A stretch of 64,000 nucleotides of DNA from Anaerocolumna sp. MB42-C2 (GTDB lineage: Bacteria; Bacillota; Clostridia; Lachnospirales; Lachnospiraceae). How positions within the stretch are numbered: the first letter of the stretch is position 1; each line of letters starts with the position of its first letter. The notes below the pieces were generated by a model. That model was not told the origin of the DNA. It saw only the letters and a list, made by a program, of their open reading frames with translations, and did not search any database. Positions 34,930-45,682 of the stretch are shown here, piece after piece. The stretch spans positions 992,001 to 1,056,000 of the forward strand of contig NZ_CP133190.1 of assembly GCF_030913705.1 (NCBI RefSeq), read 5' to 3'. Made by a program: the position numbers and the translations under genes.

Positions 34930-36054
34930 ATGTTATATAAAAATGCGGAAGTATTTATAGATGGCAGGTTTCAAAAAACCGATATTGAAGTCACCGGCGG
35001 ACGTTTTCAGGCAATTTGTCCCGCATTGACTTGTGATAACCAGGAGAATTCTGTAGATTGTAACGGCAAATTTATCATACCAGGATTTATAGAATTACAT
35101 TCCCATGGCTGCATCGGTTATGATTTTACTACCGCCGATACAACGGATATAGAAAAAATGTGTGAATTCTATGGTAAAAACGGAGTAACTTCCATATTAG
35201 CAACTACCATGACAATCGATTATGAAATATATAAAAAAGCCATGATTCATATTAAAGAAGTAATGAACACCCAAAAAACAGGCAGCCGTATTATCGGTAT
35301 AAATATGGAGGGACCTTTTCTAGGCGCAGATAAAAAAGGTGCTCATGATGAGAGATATCTCATGCCTATTGATGAAGAGAAGTATTCTGAATTAAATGAA
35401 TTGTCCGGAGACAATGTCAGAATTATCGATTTAGATCCTAAACTATCCGGTTCCATGGAATTTATTAAAGAACACAGTAAATCAAAAGTAATATCTTTAG
35501 CACACACCAGTTGTGATTATGACCTGGCTGCAAAAGCGATTGAAGCCGGTGCAACTCATATTACGCATTTATTTAACGCAATGAATGGTTTGCACCACAG
35601 ACAGCCCGGATTAGTAGGTGCTGTATCCGATTTTGATGTCCATGCCGAAATGATTTGTGATGGTATTCACATACATCCTGCCGTAATCCGTCTCATGTAT
35701 AAAGCTTTTTCGGATAAACTAATCCTTATCTCAGATTCTATGAGTGCCGCAGGCCTCGCTGACGGTATCTATGAACTGGGCGGTCAAAAGGTTTATGTGG
35801 TAAACGGAAAAGCTACTTTAGAAGACGGAACCATTGCCGGATCTACTACTACGGTTTATAAAGCGTTTAAAAATGTTATACAGTTTGGAATTCCTGTTGA
35901 ACAGGCAATTCTTAGTGCAACTTTAATTCCAGCAACAGCTATTCGTGCAGAAAAGGAAATTGGTTCTATTTCTACAGGTAAAAGAGCAGACTTTATTATA
36001 ATGGATCATAATTATAACATAGAAAAAGTATTTAAAGAAGGTGTAGAATTGTAA
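34930..36054 (+). CDS. nagA: N-acetylglucosamine-6-phosphate deacetylase
   Basis: NagA removes acetate from GlcNAc-6-P before NagB acts. The 374-residue amidohydrolase has the metal motif ELHSHGCIGYDF, the GINMEGPFL loop, the metal histidines in SLAHTSC and THLFNAMNGLHHR, and the catalytic Asp in LISDSMSAAG. AGGAGG seven bases before the ATG, and a nine-base gap to nagB, indicate co-transcription and co-translation. Confidence 0.96.
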   Translation: MLYKNAEVFIDGRFQKTDIEVTGGRFQAICPALTCDNQENSVDCNGKFIIPGFIELHSHGCIGYDFTTADTTDIEKMCEFYGKNGVTSILATTMTIDYEIYKKAMIHIKEVMNTQKTGSRIIGINMEGPFLGADKKGAHDERYLMPIDEEKYSELNELSGDNVRIIDLDPKLSGSMEFIKEHSKSKVISLAHTSCDYDLAAKAIEAGATHITHLFNAMNGLHHRQPGLVGAVSDFDVHAEMICDGIHIHPAVIRLMYKAFSDKLILISDSMSAAGLADGIYELGGQKVYVVNGKATLEDGTIAGSTTTVYKAFKNVIQFGIPVEQAILSATLIPATAIRAEKEIGSISTGKRADFIIMDHNYNIEKVFKEGVEL

Positions 36055-36100
36055 TTACGTTACTATTGTAATTTAATAACTCTCCTTATTTCAATAAATT

Positions 36101-36186
36101 AAAACAGGTACATATTCCACCGTAATATATATTGATTTTACATAAATTACAATATCATATTACTTTTCGGAGTATCTACCTGTTTT
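36101..36186 (+). terminator. Long hairpin after nagA
   Basis: AAAACAGGTA pairs with TACCTGTTTT and GTAATATATATTG with CAATATCATATTAC inside it. The 3' arm ends in TTTTTAATTT. The ~86-nt stem is unusually long for a simple terminator. Confidence 0.65.
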
Positions 36187-36291
36187 TAATTTCTCAATAT
36201 AAAGATCAAAATAATAAACACAAAGTGACAGGAGAAACCTATTTATGACCTCTTTCCAGTTCACTTACTTGACTTAAAACATAATTCTATA

Positions 36292-37665
36292 TTACATAAA
36301 AATATTTAATATTAATAATTCCACTAATCCAACTGCCCAGGCAATTGTTGTTGTTATTGACCAAACCTTGATCTGTTCTTTCGTTTCGGTGATACCGCTT
36401 AAACGGTTTACAACCCAATAAAAGCTGTCATTAAAATAAGAGAAAAATAATGCTCCTATACATGCTGCGAATGCTCCAAGCAGCATACTGCCACCGGCTG
36501 CTTCTACGATTGGTGCTGTTATACCCGCTGCAGTTATCATCGCTACCGTACCGGAACCTTGTACAAAACGGACCAAAGTAGCAATTATAAAAGGTAATAA
36601 TATAACAGGTATTGAGGTTGCGGCAATTCCATTTGCAATATAATCACCAACCCCTGCTACTTTTAATACTTGTCCTAATGCACCGCCGCCGCCAGTTACA
36701 AAGATAATTACACCAGCTGATTTCATACTGTCTTCCAGTGCACTAATAACCACTTTACGTTCTACGGAAACTGTTAAAGTATAAATAGATATAATTAAAC
36801 CTATCGCTACTGCGATTATCGGTTTTCCAAGGAAAATCAAAGCTGCATAAATTCCGGTCTTTAAGGATAAAGCACTCAGAACCGTATTTAACAATATTAA
36901 TATAATCGGAAGAATTAAAGGTAAAAATGCCAAAAATGCGGATGGCAGTTTTTTATCCTTTTCATCTGATATAACATCATAAATTGGTTTTTGATAAGCC
37001 GGTCTCTCCCATCCATCCCCAGTTTCATTTGGTAACTGATATATCTTTTTACCAAGATATTTTCCATAAATCATTGTAGCCAAAGCCATAGGTATTGCAA
37101 TCACGATACCTAATAGTATAAAATGTCCCACATCAACTCCAAATGTTCCTGCTACTCCAAGAGGACCCGGAGTGGGCGGAATTAAGGAATGAGTAATTAC
37201 AAGTCCGCTTGCCAGTGCTACAGACAAACCTACTATAGATTTCTTAGTTTTACGTGATAACGCTTTTGCCAGAGGTGATAATATAACAAAACCTGAATCG
37301 CAGAAGATTGGTATGGAAACCAGGAAACCAGTCAGCGACAGCGCCATTTCTTCCCTGCCCTTGCCAAATATCTTTAAGAAAGTACGTGCCATCCTTTCCG
37401 CTGCACCGGACATTTCAAATATCTGACCCATCATAATACCAAACCCTATGATAATACCGATATTTCCTAAGGTTCCTCCAAATCCTGCTGTAATTGCATC
37501 AACCGTATCAGCAGGTGCTAATCCCCCAACCAGACCAACTATAACTGCTGCAATGATTAATGCAAGAAAGACATGAATCTTTGTTTTTAGAATTAAAAAA
37601 ATTAAAACTATTAAACCAATACCTAACCCAATTAACATTTGAGCTCCTGAAACAGTAACCTCCAT
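36292..37665 (-). CDS. GntP-family permease for a sugar acid
   Basis: A 457-residue permease has ~12 hydrophobic segments and the GntP motifs GFGGTLGNIGIIIGFG near residue 60, SGFVILSPLAKAL near 130, and HSLIPPTPGPLGVAGTFG near 165. GntP proteins import gluconate-type acids with protons. Its position before pdxA2, the DUF1537 kinase and a DeoR regulator suggests that the cargo is a four-carbon acid such as D-threonate or D-erythronate. The gene is last in the operon (ribosome site AAAGGAG). Confidence 0.9.
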   Translation of the reverse strand: MEVTVSGAQMLIGLGIGLIVLIFLILKTKIHVFLALIIAAVIVGLVGGLAPADTVDAITAGFGGTLGNIGIIIGFGIMMGQIFEMSGAAERMARTFLKIFGKGREEMALSLTGFLVSIPIFCDSGFVILSPLAKALSRKTKKSIVGLSVALASGLVITHSLIPPTPGPLGVAGTFGVDVGHFILLGIVIAIPMALATMIYGKYLGKKIYQLPNETGDGWERPAYQKPIYDVISDEKDKKLPSAFLAFLPLILPIILILLNTVLSALSLKTGIYAALIFLGKPIIAVAIGLIISIYTLTVSVERKVVISALEDSMKSAGVIIFVTGGGGALGQVLKVAGVGDYIANGIAATSIPVILLPFIIATLVRFVQGSGTVAMITAAGITAPIVEAAGGSMLLGAFAACIGALFFSYFNDSFYWVVNRLSGITETKEQIKVWSITTTIAWAVGLVELLILNIFM

Positions 37666-37702
37666 CTTAACCTTCTCCTTTCAAAATACCAAGCTACCCC
37701 CA

Positions 37703-38701
37703 TTAATTCATAAAATTCTTAGAATACTTCGCCCCCAATAAAATTGCTTCTATCATACTTACTTCACTCGCAATTCCTTTTCCCGCAATATCAAGAGCCG
37801 TTCCATGGTCTACAGAGGTTCTTAGAATAGGCATTCCTCCTGTTATCGCGATGGTTCTTTCAAAATCTAATGTCTTCGTGGCTATATGACCCTGATCATG
37901 ATACAAAGACAATACACTGTTATACCGGCCTTTTAAAGCTAAGTGAAATACGGAATCAGCTCCGATTGGACCAGCTACATCATAACCTTCCGCTTGCAGT
38001 TCCAAAACCGCAGGTGTTACATGTTGGGCTTCCTCATTGCCAAATAACCCATGCTCACCGCTGTGTGGGTTTAATCCGGCTATCGCCATGGTTCCCTCCG
38101 TGACTCCTAACTTCACTAATACCTCCTTGCATCTTTTTACATAATCCTTAATTCTATCTTTCGTAACCAAATCACAGGCTTTCCTTAAGGATACATGGCG
38201 TGTTAAGAAAAATACTCTCATCCCCCTTACTTCAAACATGGTAAGAGGATCTTTTGTACCGGTCAGTGCTCCGAAAATCTCCGTATGGCCGATGTAATTT
38301 ACATTACCCGCCTTTAAAGATTCTTTATTAATTGGTGTAGTAGATACAGCTGCTACTTCTTTCTTGTTGGCAAGCTCAATGCTTTTCTTAATATATTCAT
38401 ATGCAGCCCGCCCGCACATTCCGCTGATTTCACCGATTTTAAAAGCTGTCATGTCCACATTATCAAGGTCAATCAAATTTAAAATGCCTTCTTCATACAC
38501 TCCTTCCTGCGGATGATTTATAATGTTTACCTTTAATGGAATCCTTGTAAAACGGATTGCATCATTAACAATTTTTTTATCCCCGACAACAACGCAGCGA
38601 GCTATATCAAAAACCTGCTTATTGGCTATGGATTTTACTACTATTTCCGGGCCTATTCCTGCCGGATCTCCTAAAGGTATTGCTATATATGGTTTTTCCA
38701 T
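37703..38701 (-). CDS. pdxA2: PdxA2-type four-carbon acid-sugar phosphate dehydrogenase
   Basis: The 332-residue protein belongs to the PdxA family (start [16 protein letters not shown]; metal histidines in [20 protein letters not shown] and [12 protein letters not shown]). PdxA itself acts in B6 synthesis, but next to a DUF1537 kinase the PdxA2 paralogue oxidises D-threonate- or D-erythronate-4-phosphate, with decarboxylation to dihydroxyacetone phosphate. That role is established for such gene pairs in other bacteria; here it is inferred. AAAGGAG precedes the ATG. Confidence 0.88.
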   Translation of the reverse strand: MEKPYIAIPLGDPAGIGPEIVVKSIANKQVFDIARCVVVGDKKIVNDAIRFTRIPLKVNIINHPQEGVYEEGILNLIDLDNVDMTAFKIGEISGMCGRAAYEYIKKSIELANKKEVAAVSTTPINKESLKAGNVNYIGHTEIFGALTGTKDPLTMFEVRGMRVFFLTRHVSLRKACDLVTKDRIKDYVKRCKEVLVKLGVTEGTMAIAGLNPHSGEHGLFGNEEAQHVTPAVLELQAEGYDVAGPIGADSVFHLALKGRYNSVLSLYHDQGHIATKTLDFERTIAITGGMPILRTSVDHGTALDIAGKGIASEVSMIEAILLGAKYSKNFMN

Positions 38702-38795
38702 GTGTTATATCTCCTTTTTCATTATTTTAGTTTTTCTGATTTAATGGTATTTTACCTTTATCCTCTATCCTTATCGCTTGTATTTCCACTTTTTA

Positions 38796-40100
38796 TTAAA
38801 TATAAAGTTTCTCTTTTAAGTAGCGAATACATAGATTCATTGCATTCTGATCCCCAGCCATGCCACCTTTGGTAACTATTTTTAATCCATCAAACTCACC
38901 GGAAATAAATTCACCGTATGCAGCTAAAGGTACGACTTCATCCAGTAACCGGATTCCTGCCGTTTTAAATTTTCTGCTTACCGCTACCGTTATATCACCG
39001 CCGCTGGTGTACAACCCTCTGAATTCCGGATTATTATTCAATAATAGATAAGTTATTTCCGCCAGGGAATCATTGATTAAATTACTTACCTCTTCAGGTA
39101 AACACTTTAATTTTTCAGCATATTCATTAAAATTCAAACGGTTCTCCGGTAATATTCCATTTCCGATTACCGCACATACATCATATTCCCCACAATTTTT
39201 CTGTATTTCCTCCACTACTCTGTTTATCTCTCGAACTCTTCTCTTTTCACCGAGTACCAACTCTTTCGTATCGATATAAACCGGCAATACTTTCTGTGCA
39301 AGAAGAAGTTCATTTAACTGATTCTTGGCTACGGCATTTACACTTCCTACTGTGGCAAGTATTTTGTATTTGTTTTTTTTCTCCCTCGGATCAATCAGTT
39401 TTCTTGTTATCGTAGCTGTAAAACTTCCCGGATCAACAGCAATAAATTTAACTCCGCTTTCAATTACACCATCTGCTATAATTTCAAGGTCTTCCTGTGA
39501 TATACAGTCAAAAATAATAATTCTGTTTCCTTCCTCTTTCATTCTTTTAATCTCAGCAGCTAAATGCTTTTTCCCAAGCATAATGTCTTTAATATACAAA
39601 GAAGCAATTGGGTAAATTGACTGCTTGGCAAATATATCGCTTGCAAGGGATGTGTGAACCGGTGTTTTTGGATCCAGCGCTGCTTCTGTTTTATGCAGCG
39701 GAACCATATTTACAAGCATATAACCTCCTACAAGGATACGGTTCGCCTGTGGGAAACAAGGTACGACAATCGCTATGGCATCATTATTCAGGGCATCTAA
39801 TAATGCATCTGTTTCATACCCTAAATTTCCTCTTAACGTACTGTCGATTCTTTTGGAATATATAAGAACATCCTCATTTTTTAATAAATTAGCTACATTA
39901 TACACTCTATTATAAGCTATGGACGGTTCTACTGCTCTGCTGTCCGTGGGATATACGATACAATCACTTTCCGCGAGCTTACTTAATTCAAGTCTCTCTG
40001 TATTCATAACCGTATACGTATTATAACTAATTTTTTTAAGTAAAACACCGGTAGCATTAGCTCCGGTTAAATCATCCGCTATAATTACACATTGGGGCAT
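38796..40100 (-). CDS. dtnK: Four-carbon acid-sugar kinase (DUF1537/DtnK-like)
   Basis: A 434-residue member of the two-domain acid-sugar kinase family has the N-terminal IIADDLTGANATG motif (substrate side) and the C-terminal nucleotide-binding SGGDITVAVSRKF with KGGMAGDQNAM. These kinases phosphorylate D-threonate, L-threonate or D-erythronate at O4. The following pdxA2 gene argues for the threonate/erythronate pathway, but the stereoisomer cannot be told from sequence. The start lies 11 bp after the DeoR gene with GGAGGTGG before the ATG. Confidence 0.88.
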   Translation of the reverse strand: MPQCVIIADDLTGANATGVLLKKISYNTYTVMNTERLELSKLAESDCIVYPTDSRAVEPSIAYNRVYNVANLLKNEDVLIYSKRIDSTLRGNLGYETDALLDALNNDAIAIVVPCFPQANRILVGGYMLVNMVPLHKTEAALDPKTPVHTSLASDIFAKQSIYPIASLYIKDIMLGKKHLAAEIKRMKEEGNRIIIFDCISQEDLEIIADGVIESGVKFIAVDPGSFTATITRKLIDPREKKNKYKILATVGSVNAVAKNQLNELLLAQKVLPVYIDTKELVLGEKRRVREINRVVEEIQKNCGEYDVCAVIGNGILPENRLNFNEYAEKLKCLPEEVSNLINDSLAEITYLLLNNNPEFRGLYTSGGDITVAVSRKFKTAGIRLLDEVVPLAAYGEFISGEFDGLKIVTKGGMAGDQNAMNLCIRYLKEKLYI

Positions 40101-40111
40101 CTGTCCACCTC

Positions 40112-40858
40112 CTAAACCAGTATCATATTAATTTTCATTTGTTTCATTTTTGCTTCTTCCTCAGCATTTAATGATTTATTGGTAACAACACCTGCATAGT
40201 CGGATAAATGATTGATTCTCATTAAAGCCTGTTTCCCAAATTTTGTTTCATCAGCTGCCAGATAAGGACGCCTGGAATTTTTACAAATAGTTCGTTTTAA
40301 AACTGCTTTATTTAGGGTTGGAGTCAGAACATTAAATTGATCATCTATAGACATGGCTCCTAAGAATGCAATCTCAGTCCTTATATCTTCCATCATCTGA
40401 TTTGCAAAAGGTCCGAGCATGCTTCCCGTAGACTTTTGCACCATACCTCCGCATAACATAAGACGCACATCCGATTCCAGCAATAATCTGGCAATTTCTA
40501 AGTCATTCGTAATAACCGTAATACCGGGGATATTCTGAATTCGCTTTGCTATTTCATACGTAGTTGTTCCGGCATCAAGAAAAGTCGCATCACCTTTTTT
40601 TACGAAACCAGCACATTTTTCAGCTATTTTTATTTTATCTTCAATCTGTTGTGTCCGTTTCTCCATATAGGAAACTTCTCTTTTAATAATTGCACCGCCA
40701 TGACAGCGTTCTATGATTCCATCCTGATTTAACTTTTCCAAATCCCGCCTGATAGTCATTAAGCTAACATCTAAAACTTTTGCTAACTCTTCTACCTGAA
40801 CGGCTCCTGTTTCACTAATCATCTGTATTATTTTTGAATGTCTTTCCGCAGCAAGCAT
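40112..40858 (-). CDS. DeoR/GlpR-family regulator of the acid-sugar operon
   Basis: The 248-residue regulator has the N-terminal DeoR helix-turn-helix (VEELAKVLDVSLMTIRRDLE) and the DeoRC sugar-phosphate sensor domain with DAGTTTYEIAKRI near residue 97 and GAMSIDDQFNVLTP. It is the first gene of the unit and probably senses a phosphorylated intermediate. The start is set at ATG 40858 because the GTG four codons upstream overlaps the AAGGAG site itself. Confidence 0.92.
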   Translation of the reverse strand: MLAAERHSKIIQMISETGAVQVEELAKVLDVSLMTIRRDLEKLNQDGIIERCHGGAIIKREVSYMEKRTQQIEDKIKIAEKCAGFVKKGDATFLDAGTTTYEIAKRIQNIPGITVITNDLEIARLLLESDVRLMLCGGMVQKSTGSMLGPFANQMMEDIRTEIAFLGAMSIDDQFNVLTPTLNKAVLKRTICKNSRRPYLAADETKFGKQALMRINHLSDYAGVVTNKSLNAEEEAKMKQMKINMILV

Positions 40859-41240
40859 TACAGCAATCACTCCTTAATGTTAGATATTGTTTGTAAATTG
40901 TCTATTTTGTTTGCTTCTGTTGCAATAGTATAATTATTTCAATACTTTGTCAATAAAACCACTGCAATTGTTCGTTTCAGGCAAACATAGTTTATTTATA
41001 ATTCATTTTCAAACATTTTATTATATGTTTTTATATCATTTTATATAAATAAGACATTTCAATGATCGTGCATAAAATTTCTCTATTCGCACATGCTAAA
41101 CTACGAAAAAGAAACTGTTTAGCAGTTTCTTTGGAGATAAAGCCAAGTTGCTTTACAATTTCACTGTTTTTTATGAGCTTATACAACGATAAGCTACAGT
41201 CATTTTGCAAATTGTGTTAAAATGAAAGGAGGAATTTAGA
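40859..41240. promoter_or_regulatory. Promoter region of the acid-sugar operon and the DUF1540 gene
   Basis: TTGTTTGTAAA and TTTGTTTGCTT at ~40887-40915, and an inverted GGCAAACATAG at ~40980, are plausible DeoR half sites. A small hairpin (AGAAACTG/CAGTTTCT) lies at 41110-41130. No gene is seen. Confidence 0.4.
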
Positions 41241-41411
41241 ATGGATAAGAATCCAAGTATACAATGTATAGTTTCAGAGTGCAGGTATCATGCCGGAAAT
41301 GCTGATTATTGCACTCTTGACCAAATTTCTGTAGGCAGAGTAGATTCTGTTTCAAACAAATCCGAAGATACTGACTGTGAATCCTTTATCGCCAAGGATA
41401 AAACTTTTTAA
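41241..41411 (+). CDS. DUF1540 protein, 56 aa
   Basis: The short cysteine-bearing protein (MDKNPSIQCIVSECRYHAGN, then YCTLDQISVG and CESFI) keeps the four spaced cysteines of DUF1540, which are thought to bind a metal or form a redox-active site. The gene has an AAAGGAGG ribosome site and its own strong terminator. DUF1540 proteins are common in clostridia and their role is unknown. Confidence 0.85.
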   Translation: MDKNPSIQCIVSECRYHAGNADYCTLDQISVGRVDSVSNKSEDTDCESFIAKDKTF

Positions 41412-41462
41412 TTTATTAAATAAAACGATTACGCCTTAATCAATAATCGGTATTTTAAAAAT

Positions 41463-41519
41463 AAATAACCGGATTGTTCTATTTCACTCTTATGTGACAG
41501 AAGAACAATCCGGTTATTT
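41463..41519. terminator. Bidirectional terminator, DUF1540 / V-ATPase operon
   Basis: AAATAACCGGATTGTTCT pairs perfectly with AGAACAATCCGGTTATTT around a ~20-base loop, with A and T tracts outside. It serves the converging DUF1540 and ntpD genes. Confidence 0.9.
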
Positions 41520-41525
41520 TCCTAA

Positions 41526-42191
41526 TTAAGAATCAACATGCTCACTATAGTGATGTGCCTGCTCTAACATCATATCTTTTACTTTCATAAGACGTATCTG
41601 AGTACTTCTCTCATTTTCATCCAGTTTCATCTTAATATATTTAATATTTTCCTGCATCTCAGGTATCATGACATGTTCAAGCGCATTTACACGGCGTCTT
41701 GTTTTCTCAATTTCTGAAGCCATTAGCTGGCACGCTTTTTCGCATTCTGCCAGCCGTAACATATCAGGAAAAACATTCTGCAGTGACTTGATGGCATCAT
41801 CCAGATCACTAGAGGTAAATGCAAACCCATACGGATAAATATCATTTGCATCCGGTGTTTTCGTTTTATAATCAAATACCGGAATATCTACGCTCATAAC
41901 ATTACGGGCACCGGCTTCCAGATATACTTCCTGTCTTGGCGCCATTAATGCAACATTTACCACTTCATCCTCCATGCCTGCACGTGCTATAACAAAGTTT
42001 TTGTTTGCTGCAATGATTGCTTTTTCTACTCTTTCACGCAAGGCCTTGTTCTCACGCACCAGGTCAAGAAATTGACGCATCAGCTCATCCCGCTTATCTT
42101 TTAAGAGTTTATGACCACGTACTGCTGTTGTTAACTTCTTCTTAAGCCTGGTAAGTTCCATACGGGTCGGATTAATATGCGCCTTCGCCAT
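41526..42191 (-). CDS. ntpD: V-type ATP synthase subunit D (central stalk)
   Basis: This 221-residue subunit forms the rotating shaft through the A3B3 ring. The sequence is the expected long antiparallel coiled coil: an N-terminal INPTRMELTRLKKKLTTAVRGHK helix (core LTRLKKKLTTAVRGHKLLKD) and a C-terminal TRRRVNALEHVMIPEMQ helix. GGAGGTGC precedes ATG 42191, three codons inside an open GTG start. It is the last gene of the operon, ending at a strong terminator. Confidence 0.94.
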   Translation of the reverse strand: MAKAHINPTRMELTRLKKKLTTAVRGHKLLKDKRDELMRQFLDLVRENKALRERVEKAIIAANKNFVIARAGMEDEVVNVALMAPRQEVYLEAGARNVMSVDIPVFDYKTKTPDANDIYPYGFAFTSSDLDDAIKSLQNVFPDMLRLAECEKACQLMASEIEKTRRRVNALEHVMIPEMQENIKYIKMKLDENERSTQIRLMKVKDMMLEQAHHYSEHVDS

Positions 42192-42209
42192 AAATAGCAC
42201 CTCCCTCCA

Positions 42210-43580
42210 TTACTTACCGTAATACTGATCCAAAAACTCATCTTTAATTCTTTTTAATTCGGTTCTTGGAAGTATGGATAAGAGCTTCCAGCCTAAGTCC
42301 AGTGTTTCTTCAATATCCCGATTGGTATGATATCCCTGGGATACATATTCCTGTTCAAAAGCATCCGCGAACTTAGCATATAATTTATCAATATCCGTAA
42401 GGGCTGCTTCACCCAAAACTACCATTAATTCTTTAGCTTCTTTTCCCCTTGCATAAGCAGCAAAAAGCTGATTCATCGTATTAGCATGATCTGCACGGGT
42501 TTTACCGTCACCAATTCCCTTATCCTTAAGACGTGACAGAGAGGGAAGAACGTCAATAGGCGGTGCCACACTTTGCCGGTATAATTCACGGCTTAAAATA
42601 ATCTGTCCTTCTGTGATGTAACCGGTTAAGTCAGGAATCGGATGAGTTTTGTCATCCTCCGGCATGGTCAGAATAGGTATCATGGTTATACTACCCATCT
42701 TGCCTTTCTGGCGTCCTGCACGTTCATAAAGGGATGCTAAATCGGTATACATATAACCGGGATATCCACGGCGGCCCGGAACTTCTTTACGTGCTGCCGA
42801 GATTTCACGTAAGGAATCAGCATAATTAGTGATATCTGTCAGTATTACAAGTACATGCATATCTTTCTCAAATGCCAGATATTCGGCTGCAGTTAACGCC
42901 ATACGCGGTGTTGCAATACGTTCTACGGCAGGATCATTAGCCAGGTTTATAAACATAACCGTACGGTCAATCGCACCGGTTTCCTTGAAACTCTCTGTAA
43001 AGAAATTTGCTTCCTCAAAAGTTATACCCAGAGCTGCAAATACTACCGCAAATGATTCGTTTGTCCCGCGTACCTTAGCCTGTCGTGCTATCTGTGCGGC
43101 TAATTCTGCATGAGGAAGACCGCTGGCGGAAAAGATCGGAAGTTTCTGTCCGCGCACCAAAGTATTTAAACCATCGATTGCAGACACACCTGTCTGGATA
43201 AATTCCTGAGGATAATTTCTGGCAGCCGGATTCATTGGCAGACCATTTATATCCAACCGCTTCTCAGGTAAAATCTCAGGTCCGTTATCGATTGGCCGTC
43301 CAAGTCCGTCAAATACACGACTTAACATGTCATCCGATACGCCAAGCTCCATACTTCTGCCTAAAAACCTTACTTTACTATTAGATAAATTAATACCGGC
43401 GGCATTTTCGAACAATTGAACCAAAGCATTGCCTTTATCAATTTCAAGCACCTTACAGCGGCGTTTTTCACCGCTTGCCAGCTCTATTTCAGCAAGTTCA
43501 TTATATTTTACATCTTCCACACCATGAACAAGCATAAGAGGTCCTGCTACCTCTCTAATGGATCTATATTCTTTTGGCAT
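42210..43580 (-). CDS. ntpB: V-type ATP synthase subunit B
   Basis: The 456-residue non-catalytic subunit alternates with A in the head. Family blocks are clear: [20 protein letters not shown] at the start, [16 protein letters not shown] in place of a P-loop, and [20 protein letters not shown] near residue 305. As expected it lacks GxxxxGKT. It shares one base with the ntpA stop codon (43580), so translation is coupled. Confidence 0.97.
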   Translation of the reverse strand: MPKEYRSIREVAGPLMLVHGVEDVKYNELAEIELASGEKRRCKVLEIDKGNALVQLFENAAGINLSNSKVRFLGRSMELGVSDDMLSRVFDGLGRPIDNGPEILPEKRLDINGLPMNPAARNYPQEFIQTGVSAIDGLNTLVRGQKLPIFSASGLPHAELAAQIARQAKVRGTNESFAVVFAALGITFEEANFFTESFKETGAIDRTVMFINLANDPAVERIATPRMALTAAEYLAFEKDMHVLVILTDITNYADSLREISAARKEVPGRRGYPGYMYTDLASLYERAGRQKGKMGSITMIPILTMPEDDKTHPIPDLTGYITEGQIILSRELYRQSVAPPIDVLPSLSRLKDKGIGDGKTRADHANTMNQLFAAYARGKEAKELMVVLGEAALTDIDKLYAKFADAFEQEYVSQGYHTNRDIEETLDLGWKLLSILPRTELKRIKDEFLDQYYGK

Positions 43581-45349
43581 TAGGATTCCTCCTTTTGTGT
43601 CAATTCATTGATTTCCCGATGTAATCTGTTTACGATATCTTCGTATTCTTTTTCAATCTTTTCATTTGTAATATATTTAAAACGGCCTATTCTTTCCCGA
43701 ATCGGCAATTTAACCAGATCGTCTACCGACACACCTTTTTGCAAAGCAACTGATGCTATATCAAAATACCCCAATACCAGTTCCATCATTTTATATTGTT
43801 TCTCCAAAGAGGTGTACGTATCTACTTCATGGAAAGCGTCCTGATGCAAAAAGTCTTCGCGAATGGAACGGGCAGCTTCCAGTTTCAACCGGTCAGGTGC
43901 AGACAAAGCATCCATACCTACTAATTTAACGATTTCCTCCAGTTCAGATTCATCATGTAAGATTCGCATAATACGTGCCCGGTCCGGCATCCAGTTTTCA
44001 TTTACTTTCGTATTAAACCATTTACCCATATTATCCACATATAAGGAATAACTGGTTAACCAGTTAATTGCAGGGAAATGACGTCTGTAGGCCAGGTTGG
44101 CATCCAATCCCCAGAATACTTTAACAATACGAAGAGTAGCCTGTGAAACCGGTTCAGATATATCCCCACCAGGAGGAGAAACCGCACCGATTACGGATAA
44201 TGCCCCCTCTCTGCCTTCTTTTCCTAACGAAATTACACGTCCGGCGCGTTCATAAAACTGGGCAAGACGGCTTCCTAGATAAGCCGGATACCCTTCTTCA
44301 CCCGGCATTTCCTCCAAACGTCCGGACATTTCACGAAGTGCTTCTGCCCATCTGGAAGTGGAATCTGCCATAAGTGCCACGGAAAATCCCATATCACGGA
44401 AATATTCCGCTATTGTAATACCTACATAAATAGAAGCTTCTCTGGCCGCAACCGGCATATCGGAGGTATTGGCAATTAATACGGTTCGCTCCATTAAAGA
44501 ATGTCCTGTTTTGGGATCCTTTAATTCCGGGAATTCATTTAATACGTCCGTCATTTCATTACCGCGTTCTCCGCAGCCGATATAAACAACGATATCCGCT
44601 TCCGCCCACTTAGCTAACTGATGCTGAACTACGGTTTTACCGCTGCCAAAAGGTCCGGGAACTGATGCAACACCACCTTTTGCAATAGGAAATAACGTAT
44701 CAATAACACGCTGTCCGGTTACTAAAGGCATGGCAGGCGGGAGTTTTTCTTTATATGGTCTTCCGACACGGACCGGCCATTTTTGCATCATGGAAATATT
44801 AATGATTTCACCATTTTCGTTTTGAACCAAAGCTATGGTATCTTCAATGGTAAATTCGCCCTCCTGAATGGATGTAATACTTCCTTTTACACCTTTGGGT
44901 ATCATAATTTTATGGTGAACTATTTCTGTTTCGTTTACCGCACCGATAATATCTCCGGCTTCTACCGTATCTCCTATTTTAGCAGAAGGGATGAATTTCC
45001 ACTTTCTGCTTCTTTCCAAAGACGGAATTTCAACACCCCGGGTTAAGTTATTGCCAGTAGCATTCATGATACTTACTAACGGCCGTTGTATTCCATCAAA
45101 TATACTTCCGATAAGTCCCGGTCCCAGCTCTACGCTAAGAGGTGCCCCGGTGGATTCTACCGGTTCACCGGGCCCTAAACCTGAGGTCTCTTCATAAACC
45201 TGAATAGATGCCTGGTCACCGTGAATTTCAATGATTTCGCCGATTAATCTCTGTTCGCTTACACGAACTACGTCAAACATATTGGCATCACGCATACCCT
45301 CAGCTATTACTAACGGACCGGCAACTTTTTTAATCGTGCCTTTACTCAT
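43580..45349 (-). CDS. ntpA: V-type ATP synthase subunit A (catalytic)
   Basis: The 589-residue catalytic subunit has the P-loop GPFGSGKT at 232-239, the Walker B-type [16 protein letters not shown] with the [16 protein letters not shown] block, and the ~90-residue non-homologous insert (~110-200) that separates A subunits from F-type beta. It hydrolyses or makes ATP. The ribosome site is GAGAG. It is flanked by ntpG and ntpB in the usual order. Confidence 0.97.
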   Translation of the reverse strand: MSKGTIKKVAGPLVIAEGMRDANMFDVVRVSEQRLIGEIIEIHGDQASIQVYEETSGLGPGEPVESTGAPLSVELGPGLIGSIFDGIQRPLVSIMNATGNNLTRGVEIPSLERSRKWKFIPSAKIGDTVEAGDIIGAVNETEIVHHKIMIPKGVKGSITSIQEGEFTIEDTIALVQNENGEIINISMMQKWPVRVGRPYKEKLPPAMPLVTGQRVIDTLFPIAKGGVASVPGPFGSGKTVVQHQLAKWAEADIVVYIGCGERGNEMTDVLNEFPELKDPKTGHSLMERTVLIANTSDMPVAAREASIYVGITIAEYFRDMGFSVALMADSTSRWAEALREMSGRLEEMPGEEGYPAYLGSRLAQFYERAGRVISLGKEGREGALSVIGAVSPPGGDISEPVSQATLRIVKVFWGLDANLAYRRHFPAINWLTSYSLYVDNMGKWFNTKVNENWMPDRARIMRILHDESELEEIVKLVGMDALSAPDRLKLEAARSIREDFLHQDAFHEVDTYTSLEKQYKMMELVLGYFDIASVALQKGVSVDDLVKLPIRERIGRFKYITNEKIEKEYEDIVNRLHREINELTQKEES

Positions 45350-45361
45350 TTGCGACTCTCC

Positions 45362-45682
45362 TTAATTGTTATTAAAAATAATATCCGAACCAACTGCCTG
45401 TTCAACGGATTTTTTCACACTTTGCATTCCCTTACCGGTATTACCGGATACTCCGGGAATCGGTATAATCGCAGGCAGTCTTTCCGTACGGTAACGGTCT
45501 ATTTCAGCTTCAAGTTTAGCCTGAAGTGCTTCTGTAATATAAATTACCGCATATTGTCCTTCTGCAAGACTTTTTAATCTTTTTGCAGCTTCCTCTTCGT
45601 TACGGACAGGATAAGTATCCAGCCCCAAGGCAGCAAATCCGTAAATACTGTCGCGATCACCTAAAACAGCTATTTTATACAT
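45362..45682 (-). CDS. ntpG: V-type ATP synthase subunit F
   Basis: A 106-residue subunit of the central stalk begins KIAVLGDRDSIYGFAALGLD, matching the Rossmann-like subunit F/G family, and ends in a helical tail. It sits between ntpC and ntpA in operon order, overlapping the ntpC end by 8 bp. The symbol follows Enterococcus naming (ntpG = subunit F). Confidence 0.92.
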   Translation of the reverse strand: MYKIAVLGDRDSIYGFAALGLDTYPVRNEEEAAKRLKSLAEGQYAVIYITEALQAKLEAEIDRYRTERLPAIIPIPGVSGNTGKGMQSVKKSVEQAVGSDIIFNNN

